A stretch of 62,440 bases of DNA, taken from the NCBI RefSeq assembly GCF_002482975.1, contig NZ_DLHA01000011.1, positions 1-62,440 on the forward strand, read 5' to 3'. Made by a program: the position numbers and the translations under genes. Shown in pieces: positions 41,321 through 50,147 of this stretch. This stretch comes from Flavobacterium sp. UBA7680 (GTDB lineage: Bacteria; Bacteroidota; Bacteroidia; Flavobacteriales; Flavobacteriaceae). A model generated the notes under the pieces. That model worked only from the letters and a program-made list of their open reading frames with translations, ran no database searches and had not been told where the DNA came from. Every line of letters begins with the position of its first letter. Position 1 is the first letter of the stretch.

Positions 41321-41364
41321 TAAAATTATAAGAAAATTAAGTCTTTGTTAATGATAAAAATCAT
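41321..41364 (-). promoter_or_regulatory. Fnr-type operator and -7 element for the porin-like gene
   Basis: ATGATAAAAATCAT (41351-41364) has the NTGAT-N4-ATCAN layout. The minus-strand near-consensus -7 element TAATTTTA is at 41328-41321. The centre-to-box distance (about 30 bp) equals that at transporter 2 (12248-12291). Confidence 0.6.
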
Positions 41365-41376
41365 TTATTTTGTTAT

Positions 41377-42876
41377 TTAATTGGTAACAGGTACAAGTTG
41401 CTGTTTTTCAATTGTTTTTACTGTTTTAGCTTGTTTTTTGCTCACACTTTTGGTAATGGCATAATGCATCCAAACCAAACATCCAGTTGAAAAAAGAAGA
41501 ATAAAAATCCATGAACTTGACCAGATTCCGGTTGCAGTTAATAGATAGCCAAAGATAATTGGCCCGAAGAAACCGCCCAATCCGCCAATCATTCCAACCA
41601 TTCCGCCTACAACACCCACTTCATTTGGAAAATATTCCGGTATATGTTTGTAAACTGCTGCTTTTCCAATTCCCCATGAAATTCCTATTAGGATTACTAA
41701 AACCAGGAAAACCCACATGTTAGCATCAAATTTAATAACGGTAATTCCTTTAGCCAAAAGTTCTTTTTTCTTTACGCTTTGGTTTTCTGCGACAACAACT
41801 TGCTGCCATGAAGTTGAAGTTGGAAAAATTGCATTTTCGGCATTGTTTTCTTTTTTCTGTGCGACTGCAAAGTCTGTTTCACCAATCTTAATTTTATCAT
41901 TTGTAACGGCAGTAATAGTTCCTTTTTTAGTTGCTAAAACACCTGGACCAGTAGTTGTTATTTCCATTTTCGGAATGGCTAATAAAGCACTTAAAACTAC
42001 TGAAGATCCTAAAACCCAATACATCACTTTTCTTGCACCAAATTTATCTGATAAATAACCTCCAAACGCTCTGATTACGCCAGAAGGAAGGCTGAACATC
42101 GTAGCAAATAAACCACCCATAACTAAACTAGTTTGATAAACGTTCATGAAATTTGGCAACAACCATTGTGAATAAGCTACAAAGCATCCAAAAACTAAAA
42201 AGTAATACGCTCCAAAACGCCAAACACGGGCTGATTTTAAAGGAACCAGCATTTGAGAAACTGTTTTGGTATTGTTTTCCGGCTTTTTATTTTGTGTGAA
42301 AATCAAAAAAGCGATTCCTATTACAACTAAAGAAACAGCATAAATAACAGGAAGTATTTTCCATCCGTTTTGCGGATCATCGATCGAAAAGTGATTTAAT
42401 AGGGAAGGAGCTAAAAAGGTTGTGATAGCGGCACCGGCATTTCCCATTCCGAAAATACCTAAAGCGCGACCTTGCCATTCTTTTGGATACCAAATTGAGG
42501 TATATCCAATTCCGACTGCAAAACTTGTTCCAACCATTCCGAAGAAGAAACTTAGTAATGCAAACATAAAAAAGCTGTCGGCGTAAGGAAGGAGAAACAA
42601 CGGAATCGAACTGAGAAGGAGTAAAAGTGAAAAAACATATTTTCCTCCAAATTTATCTGTCAGTATTCCAATTGGCAGACGCATAATGGAACCCGTTAGA
42701 ATTGGAATACCTAAAAGCCATCCCACCTGAACAACGCTCCAGTGGAAAATTCCGTTATCGACTAAAAAGGTTACTAAAACCCCGTTTAAGGTCCAGCAGG
42801 CAAAACACACGGTAAAAGCCAATGTGTTCAAAAATAAAATTTTGTGTGATTGAGATAATGAGTTTGTAGTTTTCAT
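41377..42876 (-). CDS. MFS nitrate/nitrite transporter 4 with soluble loop insert
   Basis: 499 aa paralogue of the transporters at 10640 and 12345, sharing GTSFAVGIGYTSIWYPKEWQG and a polar insert of about 85 residues. The insert includes VVAENQSVKKKELLAKG near residue 380. The C-terminal tail (KKQAKTVKTIEKQQL) is extra. It lies 95 bp downstream of the response regulator gene on the same strand. A 7-2-7 operator is in that gap, so it probably has a nitrate-responsive promoter. Confidence 0.92.
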   Translation of the reverse strand: MKTTNSLSQSHKILFLNTLAFTVCFACWTLNGVLVTFLVDNGIFHWSVVQVGWLLGIPILTGSIMRLPIGILTDKFGGKYVFSLLLLLSSIPLFLLPYADSFFMFALLSFFFGMVGTSFAVGIGYTSIWYPKEWQGRALGIFGMGNAGAAITTFLAPSLLNHFSIDDPQNGWKILPVIYAVSLVVIGIAFLIFTQNKKPENNTKTVSQMLVPLKSARVWRFGAYYFLVFGCFVAYSQWLLPNFMNVYQTSLVMGGLFATMFSLPSGVIRAFGGYLSDKFGARKVMYWVLGSSVVLSALLAIPKMEITTTGPGVLATKKGTITAVTNDKIKIGETDFAVAQKKENNAENAIFPTSTSWQQVVVAENQSVKKKELLAKGITVIKFDANMWVFLVLVILIGISWGIGKAAVYKHIPEYFPNEVGVVGGMVGMIGGLGGFFGPIIFGYLLTATGIWSSSWIFILLFSTGCLVWMHYAITKSVSKKQAKTVKTIEKQQLVPVTN

Positions 42877-42952
42877 AGCACTTATATTTTTTGTAAAAAT
42901 AAGTACTATAACTTAGTTAAAACATGCTAAAACGCAGTTTTTGAAAAATAAT

Positions 42953-42968
42953 TACGTATTTATACGTA
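42953..42968. promoter_or_regulatory. 7-2-7 nitrate-type operator upstream of transporter 4
   Basis: TACGTATTTATACGTA is the exact reverse complement of the 16-bp operator at 36066-36081. It lies about 77 bp upstream of the transporter start codon and directly after the response regulator stop codon. A weak minus-strand -7 candidate TATTTTTA is at 42901-42894. Confidence 0.65.
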
Positions 42969-42971
42969 TTT

Positions 42972-43631
42972 TTAAATCAAAGAATACTCAGTTGCTTTAT
43001 TAGAAAGTTCCATTAAGTTTTTTACTTTCAGTTTTTTCATCAAGTTAAAACGGTGTACTTCGGCTGTACGTTTACTAATATCCAGCGCTTCGGCAATTTC
43101 CTTGTTTCCTTTTCCGGATAATAAAAGAGTCAGGATTTCTTTTTCTCTTTTGGTAATCATCATTTCATCGCTTAAGTTTTGCTTCGGCTCTAATGAATTA
43201 GAAGAATTTGTCAATTGACCAATTAAGATAGATGAAATATCGCCACTAAAATATTTTCCGCCGGCAGAAACCGTATGAAGTGCTTTTAAAAATTCTTCTT
43301 TGCTCGAACCTTTCAGTAAATAACCATCGGCTCCGGCTTTTATGGATTTCAATACGTATTCTTCCGATTCGTGCATCGAAAGCATAATGATTTTTATGTT
43401 GTTATTTTCGCTTCTAAGTTTTTCTACTAGTTCGATGCCGGTTAAGTTTGGCATACGAATATCGGCTATAAGTAAATCGGGTTTTGTATCGGCAACAACT
43501 TCAAGTGCATCAGCACCATCAATTGCTTCACCTACAACCTCAATGTTTGCTTCGTTTTCCAATAGAGATTTGATTCCGTCTCTAACAAAAACATGGTCAT
43601 CTGCCAGCACTACACGAATGATATTACTCAT
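42972..43631 (-). CDS. NarL/LuxR-type response regulator
   Basis: 219 aa. The receiver domain (1 to about 120) has acidic pair D11-D12 and phospho-acceptor Asp57 in LLIADIRMP. The LuxR-type HTH is at about 150-215 (LTKREKEILTLL-like start, then NKEIAEALDISKRTAEVHRFNLMKKL). Together with the sensor kinase at 44347-46155, same strand, it forms a NarX/NarL-like pair, separated by about 700 bp of repeats. It probably controls the nitrate operons and perhaps itself through the inverted repeat upstream. Confidence 0.94.
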   Translation of the reverse strand: MSNIIRVVLADDHVFVRDGIKSLLENEANIEVVGEAIDGADALEVVADTKPDLLIADIRMPNLTGIELVEKLRSENNNIKIIMLSMHESEEYVLKSIKAGADGYLLKGSSKEEFLKALHTVSAGGKYFSGDISSILIGQLTNSSNSLEPKQNLSDEMMITKREKEILTLLLSGKGNKEIAEALDISKRTAEVHRFNLMKKLKVKNLMELSNKATEYSLI

Positions 43632-43658
43632 AATTTACTTAATTTAGATTCTGGATTT

Positions 43659-43699
43659 TTACGTATATTCATCTATAAAGAAGACGCTAATATACGTAA
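43659..43699 (-). promoter_or_regulatory. 11-bp inverted repeat upstream of the response regulator
   Basis: TTACGTATATT (43659-43669) and its exact reverse complement AATATACGTAA (43689-43699) are 30 bp centre to centre, about three helical turns. Each arm contains the TACGTAT heptamer of the nitrate operator. The arms lie 28-68 bp upstream of the start codon. Confidence 0.65.
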
Positions 43700-43772
43700 T
43701 TTTTTAGATTTTAATTTCTAACATTAAAATTTCTAATGTTGGAAATTTTAAATTGCAAAATTGGACTTAGTA

Positions 43773-43866
43773 TTGTCAGGCTGAGCGAAGTCGAAGCCTG
43801 CGTAAGTAGCTCTGTAAAGATTGTCGATTAAGTTTGCGCGGGCTTCGACTTCGCTCAGCCTGACAA
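43773..43866. repeat. REP-like element with perfect 26-bp arms
   Basis: The arms at 43773-43798 and 43841-43866 are exact reverse complements carrying CTGAGCGAAGTCGAAG. Same family as 22601-22670; a third single arm is at 44264-44289. Confidence 0.9.
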
Positions 43867-43876
43867 GAATGTGGTC

Positions 43877-43910
43877 AACTTTGTCAAAGTTTTAAAACTT
43901 TGACAAAGTT
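43877..43910. repeat. 34-bp perfect palindrome
   Basis: Perfect palindrome centred on AAGTTTTAAAACTT with outer TTTGTCAAAG units. Same family as 28226-28257. Confidence 0.88.
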
Positions 43911-43918
43911 TGGTTTTT

Positions 43919-44045
43919 AATTGCCTCCAGCTTTAGCTGGAGGTTTTATAGATTGATAAAAACAGGGCTTTAGCCAAATGTGTTAGTTTGGCTAAAGCCT
44001 TTTTAATACTTGTTTGTATACCTCCAGCTAAAGCTGGAGGCAATT
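43919..44045. repeat. nested palindromic element (cctccagctttagctgg type)
   Basis: The outer 25-bp arms (43919-43943 and 44021-44045) are exact inverted copies containing GCCTCCAGCTTTAGCTGG. An inner pair GGCTTTAGCCAAA / TTTGGCTAAAGCC lies at about 43966-43999. A second copy with the same architecture is at 53372-53500. Confidence 0.88.
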
Positions 44046-44099
44046 GATTTATTTTATTTTAACTCTCAATGAAATTAAAATCTTCTTTCTAAAAACGTT

Positions 44100-44221
44100 T
44101 GCCCGCGAGAGGGATAGGAGGAAGCTACCGAAGTAGCCCGGATAGCCCGACAGCATCCCGATAAGAGGGCGAATAAAGACAAAGTAAATTTGCCCTCTTA
44201 TTGGGATGGTGGCTCGCCCAG
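44100..44221. repeat. dispersed element (gagggataggag...ggatagcccg type)
   Basis: Begins GAGGGATAGGAG and contains GGATAGCCCG. A related copy is at 57865-57956. The inner inverted repeat ATAAGAGGGC / GCCCTCTTAT gives a long hairpin. It resembles a repeat seen widely in flavobacterial intergenic regions. Confidence 0.75.
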
Positions 44222-44263
44222 ATAATTATTTTTATTTTTTTGATTGTGGATTTACTTTGCGTG

Positions 44264-44289
44264 GGCTTCGACTTCGCTCAGCCTGACAA
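44264..44289. repeat. single arm of the REP-like element
   Basis: One 26-bp arm identical to 43841-43866, without a partner. Confidence 0.85.
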
Positions 44290-44346
44290 TACTTTACGCA
44301 ATTGGAATTTGGTACTTAAATATTGGAATTTAAAAATTTAGAATTT

Positions 44347-46155
44347 CTACTTCAGTATCGGAATATTAAAAGTAATTCTCGTTCCTTCGCCCGGAATTGA
44401 GTTGATGAAAACGCGGCCGTTGATGTATTGAATTCTTTCTTTCATAAATAATAATCCCATTCCAGATTCGCTGTTTCGTTTTTTATCGACAGAATTGATG
44501 TCGAAACCTTTTCCGTTGTCGTCGATAATTACGCTTAAAAGTGTCTCGCTGTGTGAAAGTTGTACAATAATATGCGACGACTCAGCGTATTTTATGGCGT
44601 TGTTTATGGCTTCCTGTGTAAGACGATAAATGTTGATTTCGATTAGAGAATCTAAACGCTGGTCGAAATCGGTTTTGTTGTAGAAAAGAATTTCTTTTCC
44701 AGTTAGTTTTGAAAGTTCCTGAGTTAGTTTTGCCAAAGAAGAAACGATTCCGTGATCGCTCAATTCCGGAGGCATTAAGTTGAAAGTTGCGGTGCGGACG
44801 CCTTTTATAATGTCTAGCGAAAGTTTCTTTAGGTATTCAATTTTTTGTTCCGATTTTTCTCTGTCGTCTAAATTGATGCTTTCCAGACTGAACTTCAAAC
44901 CCGTAAGCATTTGACCAATTCCGTCATGAATTTCTTTGGCGATTCGGTTTTGTTCGTTTTCCTGATTTTCAACAATTTTGCTCGAAATAATCTTTTGCTG
45001 ATTGATTTTTTCGGTGGTGTTTTCAAGATTCAAACGTTCGACTTCGCGCTGTGCCTTTTTGCGTTCGGTAATGTTGAAACAAACAATCAAAAGTTCAAGT
45101 TCGTCTTTTTTAATAGTTACGGGAACCATTGATAAATCTAACCAAATGGTTTGATTTTCTTTGTTTAAAATTTTGATTTCGCCCTGCCAGCCGCTTCTTT
45201 GTTTTTCGAAAATAAGTCGGTCAATATTGATTTGCTCTTTTTCATCAACAGTTAAAACTTCAGAGAATTTTTTGTTGGATGAAAATTTGGTGTAGTTTAA
45301 AAGTTTGGCAAATTTTTCTCCAATATGAATAATCGAACCATCGGGCGCAATTCGGCAATAGAGTAAAGTGTTCTCCATTGCGTAGTTGAGCGATTTTAAT
45401 TCTTTAACCGAATTTTCTTTGATTTCGCTAATAATTTCAGTGTCGTAAGCTAGTTTTAAAGCTTTCTTTTCAGAAGATAAAAGTCTTGTAATTAATCGTT
45501 CTATTTTCTTGTTTGTGGGTTTGAAAATGAAAAAGAATTCTAAAAGGAGAACTAATAAAGTAAAGCCAAAAATCCAATATTCTATTTTGCGCTGTTCGGT
45601 TACTTTTTCGTGTGCTTCGAGATCGTATTGCGTTACAATCTGATTCATTTTTGAAAGGAAAGAACCTTCATTTTCTAAAATGATCTGTACCAGTTTTTGA
45701 TTTACTGCGGATTGTTTTTTCTGCTTTAAATTCGATAAAAACGAATCGGTTGTTTGTGCAATTTTATTGAAAATTGGATTGATTTCCAGATATAATTTGC
45801 TGAGTGTTTCTGATTTTTCTTTTGGAAAAGCCAAACTGTCGCTGCCGTTTTCGAGTGCATTTTGGTTTTTTTTCCAAAGTGATAAAACATCTTGTAAATG
45901 TGAAATTTGTTTAGCTGAAGCAGTATCAGAAACATAATGCAGAATCAGAACTTCTTTGACGATTTTCTGGCTCAGCATTCTTTGTTTTCCCGAAAAGTTG
46001 ATGATTTTAGAATCGCTTAACTGCTGATTCAGATTATACTGAACTAAAACCTGACTGATAATTATAGTTAAGGCAATAGTAAGAAGTGCAAAAAAATACA
46101 GGCGGCGTAAATTTTTGAATGTGATTTTATCTTCTTCCTGATTGCTTTTCTTCAT
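44347..46155 (-). CDS. NarX-like sensor histidine kinase (602 aa)
   Basis: Membrane sensor. TM1 spans about 15-37. Then comes the periplasmic four-helix PilJ/NarX-type domain, starting with a P-box-like SKIINFSGKQRMLSQKIVKE (compare the NarX nitrate-binding P-box with its key Arg). TM2 is at about 190-210. A PAS domain (about 260-370) follows. The HisKA_3 dimerisation helix has phospho-acceptor His in AKEIHDGIGQML (about 407). The HATPase ends with DNGKGFD and GMGLLFMKERI. I infer nitrate/nitrite sensing and phosphorylation of the NarL-type regulator downstream. Confidence 0.92.
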   Translation of the reverse strand: MKKSNQEEDKITFKNLRRLYFFALLTIALTIIISQVLVQYNLNQQLSDSKIINFSGKQRMLSQKIVKEVLILHYVSDTASAKQISHLQDVLSLWKKNQNALENGSDSLAFPKEKSETLSKLYLEINPIFNKIAQTTDSFLSNLKQKKQSAVNQKLVQIILENEGSFLSKMNQIVTQYDLEAHEKVTEQRKIEYWIFGFTLLVLLLEFFFIFKPTNKKIERLITRLLSSEKKALKLAYDTEIISEIKENSVKELKSLNYAMENTLLYCRIAPDGSIIHIGEKFAKLLNYTKFSSNKKFSEVLTVDEKEQINIDRLIFEKQRSGWQGEIKILNKENQTIWLDLSMVPVTIKKDELELLIVCFNITERKKAQREVERLNLENTTEKINQQKIISSKIVENQENEQNRIAKEIHDGIGQMLTGLKFSLESINLDDREKSEQKIEYLKKLSLDIIKGVRTATFNLMPPELSDHGIVSSLAKLTQELSKLTGKEILFYNKTDFDQRLDSLIEINIYRLTQEAINNAIKYAESSHIIVQLSHSETLLSVIIDDNGKGFDINSVDKKRNSESGMGLLFMKERIQYINGRVFINSIPGEGTRITFNIPILK

Positions 46156-46164
46156 AAAGTCAGT

Positions 46165-46749
46165 TTACAATCCTAAAGATGCTTTTATAAGATTTAAATT
46201 TTCTTCAGAATAATTGATTTTTAAGGCTTCCTGATGACCTTTATCCGACATTTTATCCCAGGTTTTTTTGATGATATTTTTTAGTTTTTCTTCGTCATGT
46301 TTATGAACGAAAGGTTCTAAATAATATTCTAAAAATACAAGACAGATAACATCTTCTAATAATTGTGTTTCGTGATCTTTTTTAAGTAATTTTTTCTCTA
46401 TTAAAAAAGAAACGCGATCGATAAAAGTTTGATCATAACCTGCTTTTTCAAGAATTTCGGCTGTAGTTTTAGCGTGGAATTTTTTCAATTCTTCTCTCCA
46501 TTTCAAATAACCTACACGATCCATTGGGTACGATTCGCGAGCGACTTTCCATCGGCAGATATGTTGCGCTTTTGACGCAATTTGGATTTCTTCGGATGCA
46601 TTGGGTTCAAACTGCATCAGTCTTTCGTACATCCTGTTTGAATACAATAATTCTTTTGGATATTCTTTGTTTTGGTCGGTTTCGAAGTTTGGATCCTGAG
46701 CGTTTTCAGCATCAATCCATTCGCTTGCTTTTTGAAAAGGTGTAGTCAT
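46165..46749 (-). CDS. DUF4202-family protein
   Basis: 194 aa. Recognised by the N-terminal ASEWIDAENAQDPN, the QHICRWKVARESYPMDRVGYLKWREELKKFHA core and the DVICLVFLEYYLEPF region. The domain is reported repeatedly next to nitrate/nitrite genes, but its activity is unknown. The His/Asp-rich helical core hints at a metal site. It lies 9 bp upstream of the sensor kinase on the same strand. Confidence 0.85.
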   Translation of the reverse strand: MTTPFQKASEWIDAENAQDPNFETDQNKEYPKELLYSNRMYERLMQFEPNASEEIQIASKAQHICRWKVARESYPMDRVGYLKWREELKKFHAKTTAEILEKAGYDQTFIDRVSFLIEKKLLKKDHETQLLEDVICLVFLEYYLEPFVHKHDEEKLKNIIKKTWDKMSDKGHQEALKINYSEENLNLIKASLGL

Positions 46750-46797
46750 TTTTTGGTTTGATAATAGATTTCAAAGATACGGAATTAAGTTTTTTTT

Positions 46798-46988
46798 AGC
46801 CACGAATTTCACGAATTAGCACGAATTATTGTTTTGTTTTTTGCCACAGATTAAAGGATTTTCACAGATTTAATCTGGTGTTAAGTTTTTTTGCCACGAA
46901 TTTCACGAATTCCACTAATTTAATTCGTGCTAATTCGTGAAATTCGTGGCAAAAAATTTTAATCCTTTTAATCTGTGAAATCTGTGGC
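46798..46988. repeat. composite inverted repeat (gccacgaatttcacgaatt type)
   Basis: Units GCCACGAATTTCACGAATT and GCCACAGATTAAAGGATT each recur in inverted order across the gap between DUF4202 and nirD. The same units are found at 53264, 55356-55441 and 60150-60222. Confidence 0.85.
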
Positions 46989-46995
46989 TTTAAAA

Positions 46996-47373
46996 TTAAT
47001 CTACAAATCCAACAAAAACTTCATTTTCAATAACTTTAATTGGATAAGTTGCAATTTTAAAATCGTCGCCATTTAAGTTAGAACCATCAACCAAAGAAAA
47101 TGTTTTTTTATGCATTGGGCAGGCGATTTTAGGGATATCATCTGTAGATCCTGTCATTCCTCTTGAAAGTACCATTTCCATTTTATGCGGACACGCGTTT
47201 TGGCACGCGTACCACTCGTTGCGGCGTGTGAAATTGAAAATTGCAATCTGCTTGTTTTTGTATTTAATGCAGCCGCCGCGATTGGTCGGGAAATCTTCAA
47301 CTTTGCCCGCTTTAAACCAAATTGTAGCGTCGTTTGCATGGACTGTTTCGTATTGATTTAAGATTTCTTCCAT
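46996..47373 (-). CDS. nirD: nitrite reductase (NADH) small subunit NirD
   Basis: 125 aa Rieske-fold partner of NirB. Unlike some NirD proteins, the Fe-S ligands are present: C-P-H in NACPHKMEM and C-P-M-H in IACPMHKKT. It therefore probably holds a [2Fe-2S] cluster. It lies 234 bp downstream of nirB on the same strand, with a repeat between. Confidence 0.94.
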   Translation of the reverse strand: MEEILNQYETVHANDATIWFKAGKVEDFPTNRGGCIKYKNKQIAIFNFTRRNEWYACQNACPHKMEMVLSRGMTGSTDDIPKIACPMHKKTFSLVDGSNLNGDDFKIATYPIKVIENEVFVGFVD

Positions 47374-47515
47374 TGTAATTTTGTTTTGATTTCCTGTTTC
47401 TTAGCCCTCTTTTTACAATCAAGAGAGTTTTGATGGCGCAGTAAAAAAGAGGGTAAGAAGGACAGCAAACGTTATTGATATTTTTTTGTTTTTTTTTTGG
47501 AGCTTTATGATGTTT

Positions 47516-47595
47516 TGCCACAAAGACGCAAAGTCGCTAAGTTTTTTTCTTAAGTTTTGCAATTTGATTTTGTGACTTTGTGTCTTTGCGAGATT
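47516..47595. repeat. inverted repeat (cacaaagacgcaaagtc type)
   Basis: CACAAAGACGCAAAGTC-like and inverted GACTTTGTGTCTTTGCG units flank about 40 bp between nirB and nirD. Confidence 0.75.
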
Positions 47596-47607
47596 AAAAC
47601 AATTTTT

Positions 47608-50121
47608 TTAAGTCCACGCTTTTGGCGCCTTTTGATCTCTTAGTGGAACAAAAACGGCATTGTCGTCTTTCTCGTCTGAGTTTACGAAATGATTAAAACG
47701 TTTTAATAATCTTGGTTTTTCTAAAACTTGTTTCCATTCGCATTCAAAAGTGTTAACGAGAGTCTGCATTTCGGCTTCTAATGTTTCGCAGATTCCTAAA
47801 CTGTCTTCGATGATAACTTGTTTTAAATATTCTAAACCTCCGTCTAATTTTTCTAACCAGGTCGAAGTTCTAATCAGCGGGCCAGCGGTACGGATATAAT
47901 ACATTAAGAATCTGTCCATGTATTTGATAACCGTTTCTTTGTCGATTTTTTCGGCTAATAAAACGGCATGTTTTGGATTTGCTCCGCCATTTCCAGCGAT
48001 GTATAAATTCCATCCGCCTTCAACGGCGATTAATCCGAAATCTTTTCCTCTTGCTTCTGCACATTCGCGAATGCAGGCCGAAACACCGCCTTTTAATTTA
48101 TGCGGAGAACGAATTCCTTTGTATCTGTTTTCAAGTTCGATGGCAAATCCGGCGCTGTCGTCCATTCCGTAACGGCACCATGCATTTCCGACACAGCTTT
48201 TTACGGCACGAAGTGATTTTCCGTAAGCATGTCCGCTTTCAAAACCGTTATCAATTAATATTTTCCAGATTTTTGGTAAATCACTTAAATGCGCTCCAAA
48301 TAAATCAACTCGTTGCGCTCCGGTAATTTTGGTATATAAATCGAATTGTTTAGCTACTTCGCCAATTACAATTAATTTTTCGGCAGTAATTTCGCCTCCG
48401 GCAACTCTGGGAACTACAGAATAAGTTCCATTACGTTGAATATTAGCCAAAAATCTATCGTTTGTATCTTGAGTGGTAACGTGTTTGTTTGCTGTATCGT
48501 TGTAAATACTTGAGAAAATCGAAGCGACAACAGGTTTGCAAACTTCGCAGCCGTCGCCTTTTCCATGATGATCTAAAACATCATAAAAATTCTCGTATTT
48601 ATTGATTTTTACTAAATCGAATAATTCCTGACGATTGTAATTGAAATGCTCGCAAATCACTTCTTTTACTTCTTTTCCTAAAGATTTTTGAGTGGCTTTT
48701 ACCAAATCTGAAACCATTGGTTTACAGCCACCGCACCCAGAAGTAGCTTTCGTTGCTTTTACAACATCTGAAAAACTAGCACAGCTTTCATCTAAAATTT
48801 TACAGCAGATAGCCCCTTTCGTAACATTTTCGCAAGAACAAATTACTGCGGTGTCTGGCAAATCCATTACACTTCCTAAACTTGAACCTTCAGATCCGTC
48901 GCGAGAACCTAAAATCAAATCTTCCGGATTTTTAGGTAGTGCCATTGCGTTACTGTAAATCTGGAAAAGTGAATTATAATCACTTGAATCTCCAACTAAA
49001 ATCCCGCCTAAAAGCGTTTTAGAATCTTTGGTAACGTTGATTCTTTTGTAAACTCCGCTTAATTTATTCTCATAAATAATGGCCGTTACGTTTTCATTTT
49101 CAACAAAAGGATCACCAAAACTCGCAACTTCGACACCAATTAATTTCAATTGTGTCGACATATCGATGGTTTCTCTCATGGTTTTAGAACCATTTAAGAT
49201 TTGTTCGGCAGCAACATCGGCCATTTCGTAACCTGGAGCAACAAGTCCGTAAATGTTTTGATTGTAAAGTGCCGCTTCGCCAATCGCATAAATAGAAGGA
49301 TCTGATGTCTGCATTTGATTGTTTACCACGATTCCGCCTCTTAAACCCACCTCAAGTCCAGAAACTCGAGCTAATTCGTCGCGAGGTTTAATTCCGGCAG
49401 ATATAACCAACATGTCTACTTTTAACAATTCGTCGTCAGCAAACATCATTCCTGTTATACTTTCCTTTCCATCAATATATTGCGTTGCTTTGTTAAGATG
49501 AATTCCAATATTTAATTCTTCAATTTTAGATTGCAGCATATCACTTGCGCCTTTGTCTAATTGTCTCGGCATCAAGCGCGGGGCAAATTCGACAACATGC
49601 GGATTCAATCCTAAATCCCTCACGGCTTTTGCAGCTTCAAGACCTAATAATCCTCCGCCAAGAACAGCGGCTTCGGTTGCACCTTTTTGTTTTATTTTTT
49701 TGGCATAAGCCATAATAGCGTCTAAGTCTTCGATAGTTCTGTATACAAACACGCCTTCTTTTTCGACTCCGTCAATTGGCGGAACAAAAGCTGATGAACC
49801 TGTTGCTAAAACTAAGTAATCGTACGTATGTGTTTTTTCTAAATGGGTATGTATTGTTTTTTCGGTACGATTAATATCTGTAATTAATTCAGATGTATTT
49901 AGAATAATGTTGTTTTCGGCGTACCATTCGGTTGTTGATAATGATAAATCATCGGCCGTTTTTCCTCCAAAGTATTCACTTAAATGAACACGGTCGTAAG
50001 CACGCCTTGGTTCTTCACCAAAAACGGTAATTTGATACTTTTCCTGTCCTGATTTTGCAATGAATTTTTCGCAAAATTTATAACCAACCATGCCGTTTCC
50101 AACTACTATTACTCTAATCAT
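47608..50121 (-). CDS. nirB: nitrite reductase (NADH) large subunit NirB
   Basis: 837 aa assimilatory or detoxifying nitrite-to-ammonia reductase. The N-terminal FAD/NAD module (1 to about 390) has VVGNGMVGYKFCE and AVLGGGLLGLEAAKAV. Two BFD [2Fe-2S] regions follow, around 420-480 (ICSCENVTKG ... SGCGGCKP) and 485-545 (GCEVCKPV). The siroheme/[4Fe-4S] domain has ligands C-x5-C (CVGNAWC) and C-x3-C (CIREC). The siroheme source is the CobA-type enzyme at 23290. It has a strong palindromic operator upstream. Confidence 0.97.
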   Translation of the reverse strand: MIRVIVVGNGMVGYKFCEKFIAKSGQEKYQITVFGEEPRRAYDRVHLSEYFGGKTADDLSLSTTEWYAENNIILNTSELITDINRTEKTIHTHLEKTHTYDYLVLATGSSAFVPPIDGVEKEGVFVYRTIEDLDAIMAYAKKIKQKGATEAAVLGGGLLGLEAAKAVRDLGLNPHVVEFAPRLMPRQLDKGASDMLQSKIEELNIGIHLNKATQYIDGKESITGMMFADDELLKVDMLVISAGIKPRDELARVSGLEVGLRGGIVVNNQMQTSDPSIYAIGEAALYNQNIYGLVAPGYEMADVAAEQILNGSKTMRETIDMSTQLKLIGVEVASFGDPFVENENVTAIIYENKLSGVYKRINVTKDSKTLLGGILVGDSSDYNSLFQIYSNAMALPKNPEDLILGSRDGSEGSSLGSVMDLPDTAVICSCENVTKGAICCKILDESCASFSDVVKATKATSGCGGCKPMVSDLVKATQKSLGKEVKEVICEHFNYNRQELFDLVKINKYENFYDVLDHHGKGDGCEVCKPVVASIFSSIYNDTANKHVTTQDTNDRFLANIQRNGTYSVVPRVAGGEITAEKLIVIGEVAKQFDLYTKITGAQRVDLFGAHLSDLPKIWKILIDNGFESGHAYGKSLRAVKSCVGNAWCRYGMDDSAGFAIELENRYKGIRSPHKLKGGVSACIRECAEARGKDFGLIAVEGGWNLYIAGNGGANPKHAVLLAEKIDKETVIKYMDRFLMYYIRTAGPLIRTSTWLEKLDGGLEYLKQVIIEDSLGICETLEAEMQTLVNTFECEWKQVLEKPRLLKRFNHFVNSDEKDDNAVFVPLRDQKAPKAWT

Positions 50122-50147
50122 GATTTCTTTAATTAAGTATTACTACG

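Larger units (their letters stand above)
43700..44346. other. non-coding gap made of dispersed repeats
   Basis: About 650 bp between the response regulator and sensor kinase genes without a credible ORF. It is filled by several different palindromic elements listed separately, so it looks like a repeat insertion site that split an ancestral kinase-regulator operon. Confidence 0.75.

Noticed and set aside
43877..44045. Repeated palindromes considered as a CRISPR array
   Set aside because: No regular repeat-spacer unit and no cas genes; the units are inverted, not direct, repeats.
47312..47521. Minus-strand 69-codon ORF between nirB and nirD
   Set aside because: It overlaps nirD in another frame and has no recognisable domain or start context.
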